Source of the DNA: Bagarius yarrelli
Taxonomy: Eukaryota; Chordata; Actinopteri; Siluriformes; Sisoridae
NCBI GenBank assembly: GCA_005784505.1
Contig: VCAZ01000041.1
Location: 3,135,866-3,199,865 of the forward strand
Direction: 5' to 3'
Length of the DNA: 64,000 bases
Shown here piece after piece: positions 12,105 to 24,221 of this stretch; the first letter of the stretch is position 1; each line of letters starts with the position of its first letter. The notes under the pieces were generated by a model, which was not told the origin of the DNA, made no database searches, and was given only the letters and a program-made list of their open reading frames with translations. The position numbers and the translations under genes are program-made.

Positions 12105-12391
12105 AATGGCTTAGTGGTTAGCCTTGTTGTCCACATGTTTGTGTGGGTTTACTCTGGGTTCTCCAGTTTCCTCCCACAGTCCAAAAACATGCATGCTAAT
12201 TTGATTGGTGTTTCTAAATTACCCATAGGAGTGAGTGTGAATGTGTGTTGGTTGTTTGTCTGTATGTGGCCCTGTGATAGACTAGCAACCTGTCCCAGGG
12301 TGTAACCCCTGCCTTGCACCCAATGACAGCTGGGATAGACTCCAGCAGATCCCTGTGACCCTGATTAGGAATAATTGGGGGTATAGACAGT
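12105..12391 (+). mobile_element. Dispersed fish repeat with tRNA-like 5' start
   Basis: Near full-length copy: GGCTTAGTGGTTAGC (A-box-like), TTTCCTCCCACAGTCCAAAA, TAAATTACCCATAGGAGTG, CCTGTGATAGACTAGC and AGCTGGGATAGACTCCAGCA. The reverse-oriented copy at 23898-24221 carries the same blocks in the same order. Confidence 0.8.
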
Positions 12392-13259
12392 TCTTTTCTT
12401 AAGAGAAAGACATGTTGAATTAAATAATAAAAAAGAACTTGTGATCAGGCTTAAGTCCTAGACCTTTACAAACAAGAAACCATGAGAGAAAAAAACACAC
12501 TGACACCAGCAGAACGTAAACTTTTACACAGAAATTCAGAAATGTAAGATTACTCCCAATTATTCATCTTCAGTGAGATATATAAGTGTTTAAAAGCCTG
12601 TGTTTGTATTTTATGATGTCAGTATGGTTGCATTTATCATGGTATAACAATAAGCGCACTAACTACTGTTTAAGGGTAATAACGTTGTTAGGACATAGAC
12701 GTTTTAAATTGCTATGAGCCTAGTGATAAACGTGATAGGTTATACAATATTTTTGTGCATTTGTATGATACTATGTGTACAACATACATAAATATATATA
12801 ACATATTGAAGTTATGGATAGTGAAATTTCCCACAAAGACTTCTAATGTATTTAGCTTTTTTGTTTATTATCTATTGTCTTATCTTTTGTCCTATCTTTT
12901 TGTCTTTATTTGTAAATATATAAATAAACTCCATTCCACACATTCACTCACTCTAATAAGAGTAAATTCAGTACTTATCCCAGTTGAAAGAGCGGTTTAT
13001 GTTAGCAACTGCAACAGTATGATCTGGATAAAAAAAAAAAAAAAAAAAAAGCGTCCTCTATCTGGGACTCACTCGGCTCTCCTGAACAGCTTTTCAAACC
13101 TGCTTACCGTCCAAATTTCTACATTTTACTTTCAATGTGGGACAGATTATTACATTTTCCATCTGTATTTAAAGAGGATTAAGAGCAGAGTAGGGGACAG
13201 AAGTGTTTTAATGTAATAATCATAAACATCATCATCTTTAGCAAATGTTAAATCTCAGT
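12392..13259. other. AT-rich DNA with poly(A) run
   Basis: An A-run lies at 13030-13050. A 153-codon ORF (12755-13216) crosses it and is low complexity; no gene is called. Confidence 0.5.
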
Positions 13260-13560
13260 CAGTTTAATTAAAAGTTTATTTCTATTTCCTGTTTTGGTCA
13301 GGAGATCCGGCCCTTAAGAGAGAGGCTTTCACTGGATTTTGAAAGGGTGCCTTTATTTTCGAAACACCTTTCAGAAGCTCTCGTATCTGCAATACACATA
13401 CACTTACACAGACACACACACACACACTTAGCGCTAATGGATTAGTACTGCATTATCCCTTTCGTCTGTGCTTAAAAATTCATCAGGCCATTAGTCAGGT
13501 CATCACAGTTCTGCCTGCAGTTGTCCAAAGGGTTAATTACTCACGGTATCTGCTATGTTC
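13260..13560. promoter_or_regulatory. Candidate conserved non-coding block
   Basis: Non-repetitive block with CTAATGGATTAG (13434-13445, two TAAT cores facing each other, paired-homeodomain P2-like) and GGGTTAATTACTC. A short (CA)n lies inside. Regulatory role inferred. Confidence 0.3.
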
Positions 13561-15539
13561 AAAGATATAGACTTTGAAAGATTTGGGGTACCCTGTTTTG
13601 ATAAAATGATATGTTTCTTTGGAAACTAATTGTCATTAAAGGGTTGTAAAGTCATTTTTGTGACTCCATTACAACATACATATCACAAAATAAGTAAGGG
13701 ATTAAAAGCATAATGGAGTTGGACTTATTTTCCCTGACACCCTCGCAGCCATTAATGAGGATTGAAAAACTTCATCTGGTACCATATACTATTCTATTCT
13801 CTTTCTTATTTATTTCTTACATAACGTCCTACTCATATCCAGAAATCTTATTCTGCTGTCAATATGTCAACTGGATCTCATCTGTGGAAGCCAGGATTAA
13901 AAAGTCACCTCAGTTCTTGGTCCTGGTGCCTCTCCTCCTTCCCAGAAGAGCCTCTTTAGGTGCAATTTTACCTCAGTGCTGATAAAAGACAAACCATGCG
14001 GGCATCTGTTAGGGTGAAGAGGTTAAAATAGAGCTCCCTTTAAGGCACTGTTTGAGGGAACAAAAGGTTTAAAACTGACTGACATGTGACCTGCATTAGG
14101 GAAGCGGAGCCATATAACTGACCGCCGAATAAAAGATGAAGGAAAATAGCAATAATTGTGGCAGGATATTAATTGAAATAATCAGCAAAGGAATGAATAA
14201 AACACTTTAAATATAGTGTAAATTATTACACTTTTTTAGATCTATTAGTGTTTATTTTTATGTTGTGTTGGTTTCAGTTTTATAGTTTTTCCCTTCACAT
14301 TACTGCAGAACCGGCTAACAAGGGGAGCATGCGGGTTCCAACGAGGGGCCACACAATCAGCAATAATTTGCAAAAACAAGGCAGAAAAACAACCAATACA
14401 GTGCAAGCATGCACTCATACAACTGGTACGGACTGACAGCTATTTTGTGTAAAGTAAACTGAACATTATTACCACAATGACGACTTAAGAAAAACAGAAC
14501 AGATTGACGATCATGTGCTGTGATAACGTTCCAATATTCACATTCAAGCTTACGGAAATTATAACTATGCATAACTTTTTTAAAAAATGAAGCGTTTTAC
14601 ACCTCAATATGCGTAATGATGTAATGATGTATGAGACGCAAATCAACCAATTAGAATTTCATTAAAAAAATAATAAATAACTGTAATGTCTCATTTTTAT
14701 TGCATAAAAAATATCAGGTTTTGATATGAAATATCAAAATGTATTTATTTTAAAATAATTCTTGATATTTATTGAATAAAATAAAAATGTTCAGAAGCAT
14801 AACAACAGACCAACAACCGGATTACTGCCTAATGATAATCTGAGCAAAATATACTTATATATATATTTAATAATTTATGATAATTAAGATGTATGAAGCA
14901 AAAACATAATTAAGAAATAATCATAATTAAGCATAATTATAGCATTAACAGGTATATGAATTCTTCTACAGCTGCAAATTTAAATCATAAATGAGTAAAT
15001 CTCCTAAATTAACCAAGTCCCCAGTATCTGTTTCGTTTCTTTAGGACTGAAATAAAAACCATACTCTTAATCGGTTATAAACCAGTAAGGAAGTGTTTTA
15101 GTGGAAAGGCGTACAAGACCTAAAAACTAAAGAACGCATTTTTCTATTATTTGAATGGAATCAGGTTGCCAGATACGAAGCTGCTAAACAAAGTAATGGC
15201 AAACGAAAGGAATTTGGTGTTTGTGTAGCACTGAACTGCTTATTTTCTTCTATCTTGATTGAGTTCATTCTTAAGTCAGATGGGTTTAGATTTTACGTCG
15301 TTGAGGAGTGAAATCTAAACGCTATAAGGGATTTTTTCACACAGTTTATTGTATAAAATAAAAATATTATAAACAGACAACGTTGTCATTTTGTACTAAA
15401 ATAAATTTAAATTAATAATCAAAAATTTAAGGCATAAGTTGTTGTAAGATGTTAAAACTAAAGCTTACTATTTAAGTAATTCATAAATAAATCCTCCCGA
15501 TTAGTTTCCTTACAGTAAAAAGTCACCAGGCCCCTTTTT
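13561..15539. other. AT-rich intergenic DNA
   Basis: Strongly AT-rich from about 14580 onward. No gene, SINE or satellite recognised. Confidence 0.5.
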
Positions 15540-15900
15540 TTGAGCCTGATCTTTATTTCGGCTTTTAATTGCAGGAGTCGATAACTCAGCTGGATGTGTT
15601 GTGGTCAGTGAGCAGTCAGGTTTATTTACACCGCTTAGAGCCCAAGGCTTTTAGGAAGACAGCGTGTTTCGTTTCTTGTTTTTTTTTTTCTTTTCTCTCC
15701 TTTAATGCCATAAACACTCTGATTGTTTTTATCCTGTTTAAAATCCATCATGAACGTCCAGGGGATGTGTTCCCCGCTGAGTTGCGGTCAGCCTGACCGC
15801 ACGAGTCTATCTGCCTTTTATGTTCTTAAATATTCATAAGTAGCTTTGCAGCATTAATATCTTAGAAGGCTTACAAGAACACTTAAATAATATCCAGTAC
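15540..15900. promoter_or_regulatory. Candidate regulatory block with estrogen-response-element-like palindrome
   Basis: Contains GGTCAGCCTGACC at 15786-15798, which matches the GGTCAnnnTGACC core of nuclear-receptor IR3 (estrogen response) elements. It lies inside a longer perfect palindrome with 9-base arms (15783-15801). Neighbouring sequence is non-repetitive. Confidence 0.35.
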
Positions 15901-16690
15901 TCCTGCCCCCCTCGGGTGTTTTTCCCCCTCTCATTCTCTCTCAGGTTTTTTTTTTTTATTTGCGTAATGCACTGAGTTGTTTTAAAGATGATCCTCCTCT
16001 TAAAGGAAAGGCTTTCGTAGTGTAGTCCTAAAATGAGCACTAGTTATAAAAGGGTACAGGGTTTTCTCAAGACTATGTGTCATAGTAAGAAAACAATAAA
16101 TAAGGGGCTGAAGGTTGAGCCAAATGTCAGACTGGGCAGTTATCCTGTCCTCATTTAGAGCTATAGACGTTCATTCAGTGTACAATATGAACCCAAATAC
16201 AATACTGACAGCTGTAAATAAAGAACATAAATGTCTTCCACTCTGATTTAAATACAATACTTTAACTTGATAATGAATGTCCTGGCACTGGTACTAAAAA
16301 AAAAAAAAGAAAAGTTTTAAATATTTGGGAAACATTTGAAGTATAGAAAATCCCATTAAATCATAAAAAAATAGGTTTTATTTTATAAAAAAACCACTTT
16401 AACCCCAATGAGTTAGTGCTTTAAACCCAATGTACATTTCCTATGTTCATTAATAATAATTAATCACCTATGTTCAGGTCTCAGGTCAGTGTTTAGTGTC
16501 AGTTCTGCCCATCCATGCCAAGACGCCTCTCATGGGTCTGATGCTAAACGGCCAAGCTGCGAATGATCTGAATGCTTCCAGGTCACCCGCTGTGCACTAA
16601 TCTGTGGGAAGTTTCTTAACTAATTAAGTAACAAGCTCAGCGTATATTCACTGCTGGGTTGTTGGTCTGCGTGATGATTGGCAGCAGAAT
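15901..16690. other. No gene; short GC-balanced patch at 16490-16610
   Basis: Mostly AT-rich. The patch at 16490-16610 is unique-looking. No open frame of interest. Confidence 0.4.
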
Positions 16691-16696
16691 TAGAAT

Positions 16697-16790
16697 CCTT
16701 CAAGAAGAATCCTTCAAAAAGGTTTCTTGAATCCTTCAAGAAACCTTTACACCCATTTTAGTGGGTGTAAAGGTTTCTTGAAGGATTCTA
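16697..16790. repeat. Hairpin-forming palindromic element
   Basis: A perfect 27-base inverted repeat: 16729-16755 pairs with 16762-16788 around the 6-base loop TTTTAG. The left arm also pairs with sequence upstream (AAAGGTTTCTTGA against TCAAGAAACCTTT, loop ATCCT), so two alternative hairpins compete. It is probably a small palindromic mobile element. Confidence 0.75.
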
Positions 16791-17034
16791 AGCACAATGA
16801 AAGAGAAGGATTAAAGCTGTACTGCTTAAAAATGTTTGGGAATGCTAACAAATGAGTGCAGGTACTGTCAGAGGCACTGTGTTTGCTCGTTTTAGCGGAT
16901 AGTCATGAATTAGTTAATGGATAATAAATATGTGGAGGTTTATTGGGAAAATAATCAACAAAGAAGCTAAATTGTTGTCTCCTGTACTTTACAGCACTAT
17001 AAAAGTCTTTTTTTTCATATCCCATAGGGTCAGA

Positions 17035-17182
17035 GTGCAAGATTAGGCGTGATACACTGCCCCTATAGCAGGGAAAGGAGTTCAGTTTCTAGCGGTAATT
17101 TGGCAGTGGCAGGATTTGAACCCCAACCTTTTGCTCAACAACTCAGAGCCCCAACTAACTGAGCTACCACAAGCTATTTTCT
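17035..17182 (-). mobile_element. tRNA-like SINE fragment
   Basis: Read on the minus strand it gives GGTAGCTCAGTTAGTTGGGG (A-box region) and GGTTGGGGTTCAAATCC (B-box region), followed by a body with CCTGCTATAGGGGC. Related to family A but diverged. Confidence 0.6.
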
Positions 17183-17369
17183 ACTTTTATTTGTCCAAAT
17201 TAAAAAAAAACCCACACAGTTCCATGTTACCACAAAAAAGATAAAATGAAAAAATCCTCCACCATTAAGACTTTGCCTTTGGAAAACCTACTGAATATTT
17301 ACAACACTGAAACTAAAGACTTTTAGTTGTTTTTTTTTTACAATTACAGTGGAATTGTTCCTTTACAGA

Positions 17370-17695
17370 AAGCCCAAAACACTGTTTCAGCATGTCCCTG
17401 AGATGTATGAAGACATGGTGTGTTCCGGTTAAAGTGGAAGAACTTGAGTGGGGGATGAACTGGAACATTGACTGCACCTCAGACCTCCTCACATAAAATA
17501 GTGTCTGTATAATTAACTTATATAATTTAGGGGACTATAATCCCCAAAGCCACGCAACACAATCTAGTGGAAAATCTTCACAAACGTGTGAAGGTTATTA
17601 TAAGAGGAAGTGTGAGACAAAATCTGGATTTTAAAAATACTCATATGGATGTGATGGTCAGGTGTCCCAATACTTATGTCCATATATGTTTTTTT
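17370..17695 (+). mobile_element. Degraded DNA-transposon-type repeat
   Basis: Contains CATGTCCCTGAGATG, GGGGATGAACTGGAACA, ACTGCACCTCAGACCTCC, AATCTAGTGGAAAATCTTC and GATGGTCAGGTGTCCCAATA. The same ordered blocks occur at 35575-35935 and, reversed, at 59065-59370. Frames are broken; this is a non-functional remnant. Confidence 0.65.
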
Positions 17696-18959
17696 TTTGA
17701 GTCTTAGTTGCTGTTAATTGAGAGCTTGTTTAGTTGGTCATAGTGCACGACAACCCTGTCACAACAACTGTGATGCTTCTTGACGTCAACACAGAAAGTA
17801 TAGCATATTTAATTCACCACATGGGTGACGTTGACCCCAATCTTTTATAAACTTGGCAGAAGAAGAGAACAGAATGATGAGACTACTAAGACAAAATAAA
17901 CAAAACTAAGAACACACCCAGTAGAAAACACACAACTCCGGTATCCATTGCTACTGTTGTTTACAGAAGCCAGTCGATCACATCACGCACATTAACGTCA
18001 TGTGATAATTGGAAGATATGCAAAGTGCAATGTTTGGTATCCATGTCACAACAAGATCCAGTCATCCAGCAAAATCCCATAATCTGTCGTAACAGACAAA
18101 AAATGTAGTTGTCTGAACCAGGTTGTTAAATAGTTACTATTTAATTCTCTGTGATTTGAAAAAATTACCCTTATAAGTCAGGTTTGAGGTACATATGAAT
18201 ATAAATAAAATAAATATTTAAGTTGTAGAAAATATAATTAGTTTACAGTGTTTGGGGATTTTTAAATGAAAAAATATCTCCATCAGCTATTTTTTTATAG
18301 TTCTTCTGGAGTATATCCAGCTTTCCATCTCAGCTGGACTCCCATCTCTTATCCCAATTTAATTGTCAAGAGCATTTGAAATAAAGTCTGTATATGTTAA
18401 TAACAAATTCAACAAATGCATCTCAATCGCATTAAAAGTGAGTTTTGTTTTAACAGAATTTTTTCTGTTCTCTGTAAATAGGATCTCTTTACATAATAAT
18501 TGAGTAATTATAGTAATTGATTATACGTTGGTATACAGATGCAGAAAACAAAAATTAGTTTAAACAAACAATGTTGTATCCTGGTAAATAGTAGCTTTTA
18601 CTAGTGTTTCAGTTTTAAGAGAGCAAAAGCATCTTCATTTACTTTGCGCGTGACCCCCTGCGACATATTGCTTGCCGAACTTTTTGCTGACAAAGCTCTT
18701 TTTCGACGTTGACCATAATGGAGTAATCTGGAGTTTTTCATTGCTTCAGTTAGCGTATTAGCTACAGGATTTTTTCCAGGGTCAATTGTTATTTAGACAG
18801 ACTCATAGACTTTTACTGGTCCTCAGCTGATCTCTGCTGAAGATAAGTCATCATTTACTCACTGCCTAACTGAACTAAAAACGGCAGCCCAATCCAATCC
18901 ACATGACCAGACGAACCGATCTGCACCCTCGGACTAGCCTGAACTAGAACAGATTTACA
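17696..18959. other. Non-coding, nothing identified
   Basis: AT-rich to mixed sequence without a recognised repeat, apart from possible degraded retroelement sequence at 18780-18950. Confidence 0.4.
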
Positions 18960-19340
18960 TTATCTACATTGATTTTGTTCTGGTTAAGGATACAGATGCT
19001 CAGTAAGGCATCCAGCAGCAGGCGTTACATGCTGGTAAGCCAGCGGATGCGCTGTGTGATCACGCAGCAGCAGCACTGGCAGAGTAAAGGGTTGAACTCT
19101 GAGGAGGCCCAGTCTGTCTGTTCATTAGCCGTTGTTGTCAGCAGGAAGCGGAGCGCAGCTTCACTTCAATAAGACAAATTTGCAGCATGTTGTCCACGCG
19201 GCAGCCAGGGAAGCCAGACGGAAAAGAATGATAGGGCCGGGAGTGGCGAGGTTCATCAAAGTCACCCTGCTCTCCTCCACTCATTTTTCAGACACTGAGG
19301 GGCCGCATACCTGCAGCCCACCTGTGAGCTATATTGGACA
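18960..19340. promoter_or_regulatory. GC-richer unique block, possible regulatory element
   Basis: Positions 19000-19310 are markedly richer in GC than the flanks, with CAGCAG clusters. Two short overlapping ORFs (18969-19172, 19132-19422) have no recognisable protein content. It could be an enhancer or an unannotated exon. Confidence 0.25.
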
Positions 19341-20984
19341 AATTGAACGACAACATGTCTCTTTCATATTTCACACACCAGTAGTTTTATTTGGATGGGG
19401 GGGGGTGTATAGTATCAAGTAGTTTTATAAAGTGTCCGCACATTACAAGCCATTGCGTGCACTTTAAAAACAAAAAAAGAATTGCCCTCAGCAATAACCA
19501 CCTCACTAACCACATTGCCCCCAATGCTGACCCTTAAAACAAATTTCTATAAATAATCTATTAAGTTCTCAGGGGTGGATGAAAGTTGTCAATAAAGGTT
19601 TTCTTTTTCTTGATTGCTACAGACTTTATAACTGTCATGGGCTTTAACTTTAGCCGCTGTAGCACCTTGTACAAATTCCATCTACTTCTCTGGGTTACAG
19701 ATGCTTCAAGTACAAACGACAAATTCTGGAGATCACCTTCAAACATCATAAATCGTAGCTATCTTCTTTTATAGTTCAGTGCAGATGTTTGCATTCCAAG
19801 GATATTATTTCTTTTTCTTCTTAAATCTATTAAATCTTAATTTATGTCTGTTTATTTGTTTGTATTTCTGATCTGTTTCACCATGAAAAATCCAGTATCT
19901 CTTCTCTACATTTGGTTCTCACCAGCAACCAAACTGACAAAATAAAGTTCTCCAACATCTGCACATCAATCAAAGTCATTGTATTTAACCCATGTGGACA
20001 GGCCTGATTCAATCTCCCTCAGCACTGGGAAAGTTTGTGTCCAAATATCTGCTATTACATCTGAGGCAAGAGTGCAGGATCTCCTGAAGGTAACCAGGTT
20101 ATCATCAAGCTGTGATGATTCTCAGCAGTGTCAGAGGACTTTTGATTGTACTCTGCACCTCTGTGCTGCCCCAGGCCTTTCCAGCCATCACAGGAGGAGA
20201 ACGATGTCGAGACAATGAAACACACACACACAAACGCGCAAACTCGCAAACACAAACACGCTGTCGAACGGCAGCCATCACTCGCGGGCTGTCAGCACGC
20301 CACATGCCGGATATGCTCCGTGACACAAAGATATCAGTTACACGTTTCCCCCAGCTTGGGTTTAAATCCACACAGGCCGTGTGGTGAGGCTAAGCTCAGA
20401 TGTGCATTACACTGGGAATGTCACTAATCCATCAAAAAACGAGGGCTCCCATCTACTCCCCACGTTCTTCTAGGATGTTTGTGTAGTGTTCGAGGTTGTG
20501 CATCAGCAGCGTGATCTTTACAAAAGAAAAAGTTTCTCAACTGTCTCACTGGGCAAAGAAAACTAGTTCTAGTTCTTAAGCTTCACGTATTCACACTTTT
20601 AACCCAGATAAGTTAAGTTTACCCTAAAAAATTAAGGAAATTATGTAATGTCTACTTAAGAAACTTGACTAAACTCTTTAAAAGATAAGCGTAGCTCTAA
20701 CAATCATTTTACTTTTAATAGACTTCATGCTTTTAATTTCTGTCCTATTATTTTAATATTTATCTTTTTAACTGCATAAAATTATATGCAAACCCAATCC
20801 CACAATATTTTTATTCAATCTTATTATTTTAAAATACAACAATACAGTCAAGACAAGTTTAAAACAAGTTTAAAGACAATTGCAAGACTGTGCCGGCGAA
20901 AACGCGTGAAAAAAAAACACATAGTTGGCATGTTAATGTGTTTGAGGTGTGTTGTTTACAGTTACGTTTTCTATTTACATTTGC
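19341..20984. other. Non-coding, nothing identified
   Basis: Mixed composition. The overlapping ORFs on both strands at 20055-20427 track a CA-rich patch and are not supported as genes. Confidence 0.4.
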
Positions 20985-21130
20985 GGCTTTTGGCAGATCT
21001 CTTTTATACAACTGAGCAATTAGGGGTTAAGAACCTTGCTCGGGGGCCCAACAGTGGTAGCTTGGTGGAGCTGGAAATCGAACCCACAGTCTTCAGGTTG
21101 GTAGTCCAACACCTTAACCATGAGCCACCG
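20985..21130 (-). mobile_element. tRNA-derived SINE, family B
   Basis: Minus orientation: CATTTGCGGCTTTTGGCAGA at the 3' tail, AGCAATTAGGGGTTAAGAAC, CAACAGTGGTAGCTTGGTGG, and CACCTTAACCATGAGCCACC at the element start. Confidence 0.75.
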
Positions 21131-21939
21131 GTAAATAAAACCTGTCATTTTTAAATAAATGTCAAATATCCCATTGATAGAAAGGACAAAATAAAACAAA
21201 TGAACAGCTGATGTCCCTACTGCCCGGCGAGTTTACATAGCAGGACCCACGTATCAGTTGAATAAAGCAAAACATACATAAAACAGTGTTTTCCAGTACT
21301 CACAAACACCCCCTTAGTGGAAAAAAGAACCAAAAACCTGATAAAACATTTACATTTGAACTACTTAGATGGTGTCACCTAACTAACTGAAACAGCCAAT
21401 CAGGGTTGAGGTAGGGGGCGTGATCTTGATTAATTTGATCTTTGATAATCTTTGATCATTTACACTTAGTTATTCATACATTTAACTACATCTACAGAAA
21501 AACAGTAGTAAAATATACTTAAATTTTTATCGTAATACACTAAATCAATTAATTAATTAAATTAATTAATTAATTAATTAATTAATATGTGCTAACAGTA
21601 CATATAGTCATGAGTGTTTTACGGCTTGTAAATTATAGCTAACGCGTTTTTTTTTGTTATTTTTAAACATTAAAAACTTTGAACAAAAAGATAGCAGTAC
21701 TGTATTTATTATTTAATAAATTAGTAATAAATCTGTTAGTTAAAAGAATTAAATCTTTAATGTGGCCTTTGCATTTTGAATCATATTCTGTTATAACTTT
21801 TAATATCACACTTAATATTGGCTTAAATGGAGTATTACGAGAATTACATATAATAATTAAATTACATGTCTTGCATATTTGCATCTGTTACATTACCAAC
21901 TCTGAAAACACACATTAGAGATAAATATCAACCCCTCTG
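21131..21939. other. AT-rich DNA with (AATT)n tract
   Basis: An (AATT)n tract lies at 21545-21588. The rest has no gene or recognised repeat. Confidence 0.5.
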
Positions 21940-22900
21940 CTTTTCCCATTTCCCACAACGATGAAGCCCGGCGATCCACTTATCGCCAGAGTGAGAGTCA
22001 TGTTTATGCCTCCGTTTAACCATCAGCCTCTATTGGACTCCCATTAGCAGATCGATATCTCAGCGATTGAGGAGGAGGCGCTGACATTTGAGGTTAATGA
22101 CTCTATGCCCCAAAATCAATTAGGATCATCTCGTTAGCACTCCAGCAATGCACCTGTTTCAATTGATAGCAGCGGTGTGAATGAGGAGTTATGATTACCT
22201 CATGCCAAATGGATGGTTTTTTGTCAATAACAGTATGGATCTGTCCAGTGTTAGAATTTTAATAATGCAATCACTTTTGTTATATGCCACGCTGGACGAC
22301 TGGATTTTTTTTGGTGTAATAAATGACTGAATTTTGCCCTTTTTACTTTTTCATAATTAGGAAAAACAGCCAGGGATGTTTACACACACACAGACACACA
22401 CAAACCAACGGAAACTTTAGAAAAAAACCCAAAATCCATTATTGTCTGCCAATGCCACCTCAAGCCATATGTGACATGTACAAACTGTTGCTGGAGGGTG
22501 ATGACGGCCGCTTTGATTTTTTTGCGATGATGTTGTTGTTTTTTTCCTCAGCATGAAGGTTGAGTCGAGTCATTTTGCACCCAATTACACTGCAGTAAAT
22601 TTGTCGGATGGTTCTTGTCTGGCTGTATTGATCCGCCGTGTCACCTTGAACTTGTTTATTGACACATCGAATGCGCCTCTCTCAATTTACTGCCGCTCAA
22701 TTATGGTATTCATATGATGTCAGAGCCGCGGCGGTCTGTCACTGTAGATTACACCCGTTTACACCCTCCCCCGTCTCTCCTCAGCCCCATTCTTGCTCTC
22801 CATCACCTGCCATGCGCCTGCCATCGTCCCCTGACCTTTCCTTTAGACAGATGGCACTATGGAAAGCATGCTATTAGCACACATGTCATATTACTCCTGA
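21940..22900. promoter_or_regulatory. Candidate conserved non-coding cluster
   Basis: Two unique blocks, 21950-22210 and 22490-22880, with balanced composition. The first holds GATCGATATCTCAGCGATTG, AATCAATTAGGATCATC and TTTCAATTGATAGC; the second CACCCAATTACACTGCAG. ORFs over them have no recognisable content. Enhancer function inferred. Confidence 0.3.
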
Positions 22901-23329
22901 CCAGATCCCTGTTCTTTTTTTTCTTCGTACATGAGAGGTACTTGTTCAACAAATGGATTTTCAATTTGCTAGCTGTGGACACTTTTTTCCCCTTCTTTTC
23001 ATTGGCAATGAGAAAAATCACCCTGACTATAAAAAGGGAACAGAAAGGCTACTGAGAAAAAGGAGACTCGGTTTTTCTTCTCTTCTGTCTTTTTTTTCTT
23101 CTTTCCAGATTCAAAATTTCTGTCCAAGGAACCAAGGTAAGAAGTTTTTGAAAGGCTCGGGCAAAATGTCAAAACTTACATACAAATATCTGCATGTCGA
23201 AACATACAAATAATGTTGCAATTGGATATTCAGCAGAAAACAAAATCACTAACAGCCAAAGTTGTGATCCAAATTGATTTAAACTCTCCATTTTCCCCAT
23301 ATTTCTCCCAAAAAAAATCATAAAAAACA
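22901..23329. other. Pyrimidine-rich non-coding DNA
   Basis: T- and TC-rich sequence. No support for the short plus-strand ORFs. Confidence 0.4.
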
Positions 23330-23720
23330 TCCACTAGGGATAAGATGAACCTTGTTTCCTAATGAGGCCTTTGGCAGGACCCTGGCTAAGTGTTTCCATA
23401 AGCCCAGCACTCAGGAGTGGCCACAAAGGCCATGCTCTGGGCCCGTTTACTGCCACTGCACAGATGCTGGGGTCCATTTGCTATAGCTGAGGTCAGAGAT
23501 CACCTGTGAATCTTTGATTTCACTCCATCCATCAGCTTTATGGCCACTGTACATCAGGACATATTCACACGCAGGGGATCACAGGGGGACATGGGCTCAT
23601 CTGACTCTCTGGCCGGCCCGCCTCAGTCGTCTGCTGGTCAGAGGATCATTCTGCTTTTACATCACTTAAAGACTAATTATCAGGGGGATAAAGAAGATAC
23701 TGTGAGTGATGAGAGATAAG
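23330..23720. promoter_or_regulatory. Candidate conserved non-coding block
   Basis: Unique, GC-balanced sequence, for example around CAGGACCCTGGCTAAGTG and AAGACTAATTATCAGGGGG, ending where AT-rich DNA resumes. No ORF. Inferred regulatory. Confidence 0.28.
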
Positions 23721-23897
23721 TGATTGGATGAGTGAAGAAAAAGATGAACATTTGTTCATCTTGTTGTTGATTTAGCAAATAGAGAAAGAACAGAAAAATA
23801 AATGTCTTTTCCAGTAACCTTAATGTCTGTGTATGGCAAATGTAAGTTCAAACTTGCATCAGCTGTTTTATTAGGTGTGATTGATACTTGTATACAT

Positions 23898-24221
23898 TAA
23901 TTCATTCATTTTCTATACCCCCTAATTCGGGGTCACAGGGATCTGCTGGAGTCTATCCCAGTCGTCTCTGAAAGGGCAAAAGGCAGGAGGGGGACACCCT
24001 GGACAGGTTGCCAGTCCATTACAGGGCCACACACACTTACACTCACTCCTATGGGCACTTTAGAAACACCAATCAACCTAACATACATGTTTTTGGACTG
24101 TGGGAGGAAACCGGAGAACCCAGAGTAAACCCACGCAAACACACAGGAGAACGTGCAAACAGCACACAAAAAGGCCCCTGCTGTGAGGCAACCATGCTAA
24201 CCACTAAGCCACCATGCTGCC
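23898..24221 (-). mobile_element. Dispersed fish repeat, near full length
   Basis: Reverse-oriented copy of the element at 12105-12391: CATTCATTTTCTATACCC at the tail, GGGTCACAGGGATCTGCTGG, TTTTTGGACTGTGGGAGG, ending CTAACCACTAAGCCACCATG at its tRNA-like start. Confidence 0.82.

Noticed and set aside
12755..13216. 153-codon ORF in the desert
   Set aside because: Low-complexity, passes through a poly(A) run (poly-Lys), no homology recognised.
17370..17695. Possible transposase gene
   Set aside because: Only short broken frames remain in all three copies of this family; no catalytic motif can be read.
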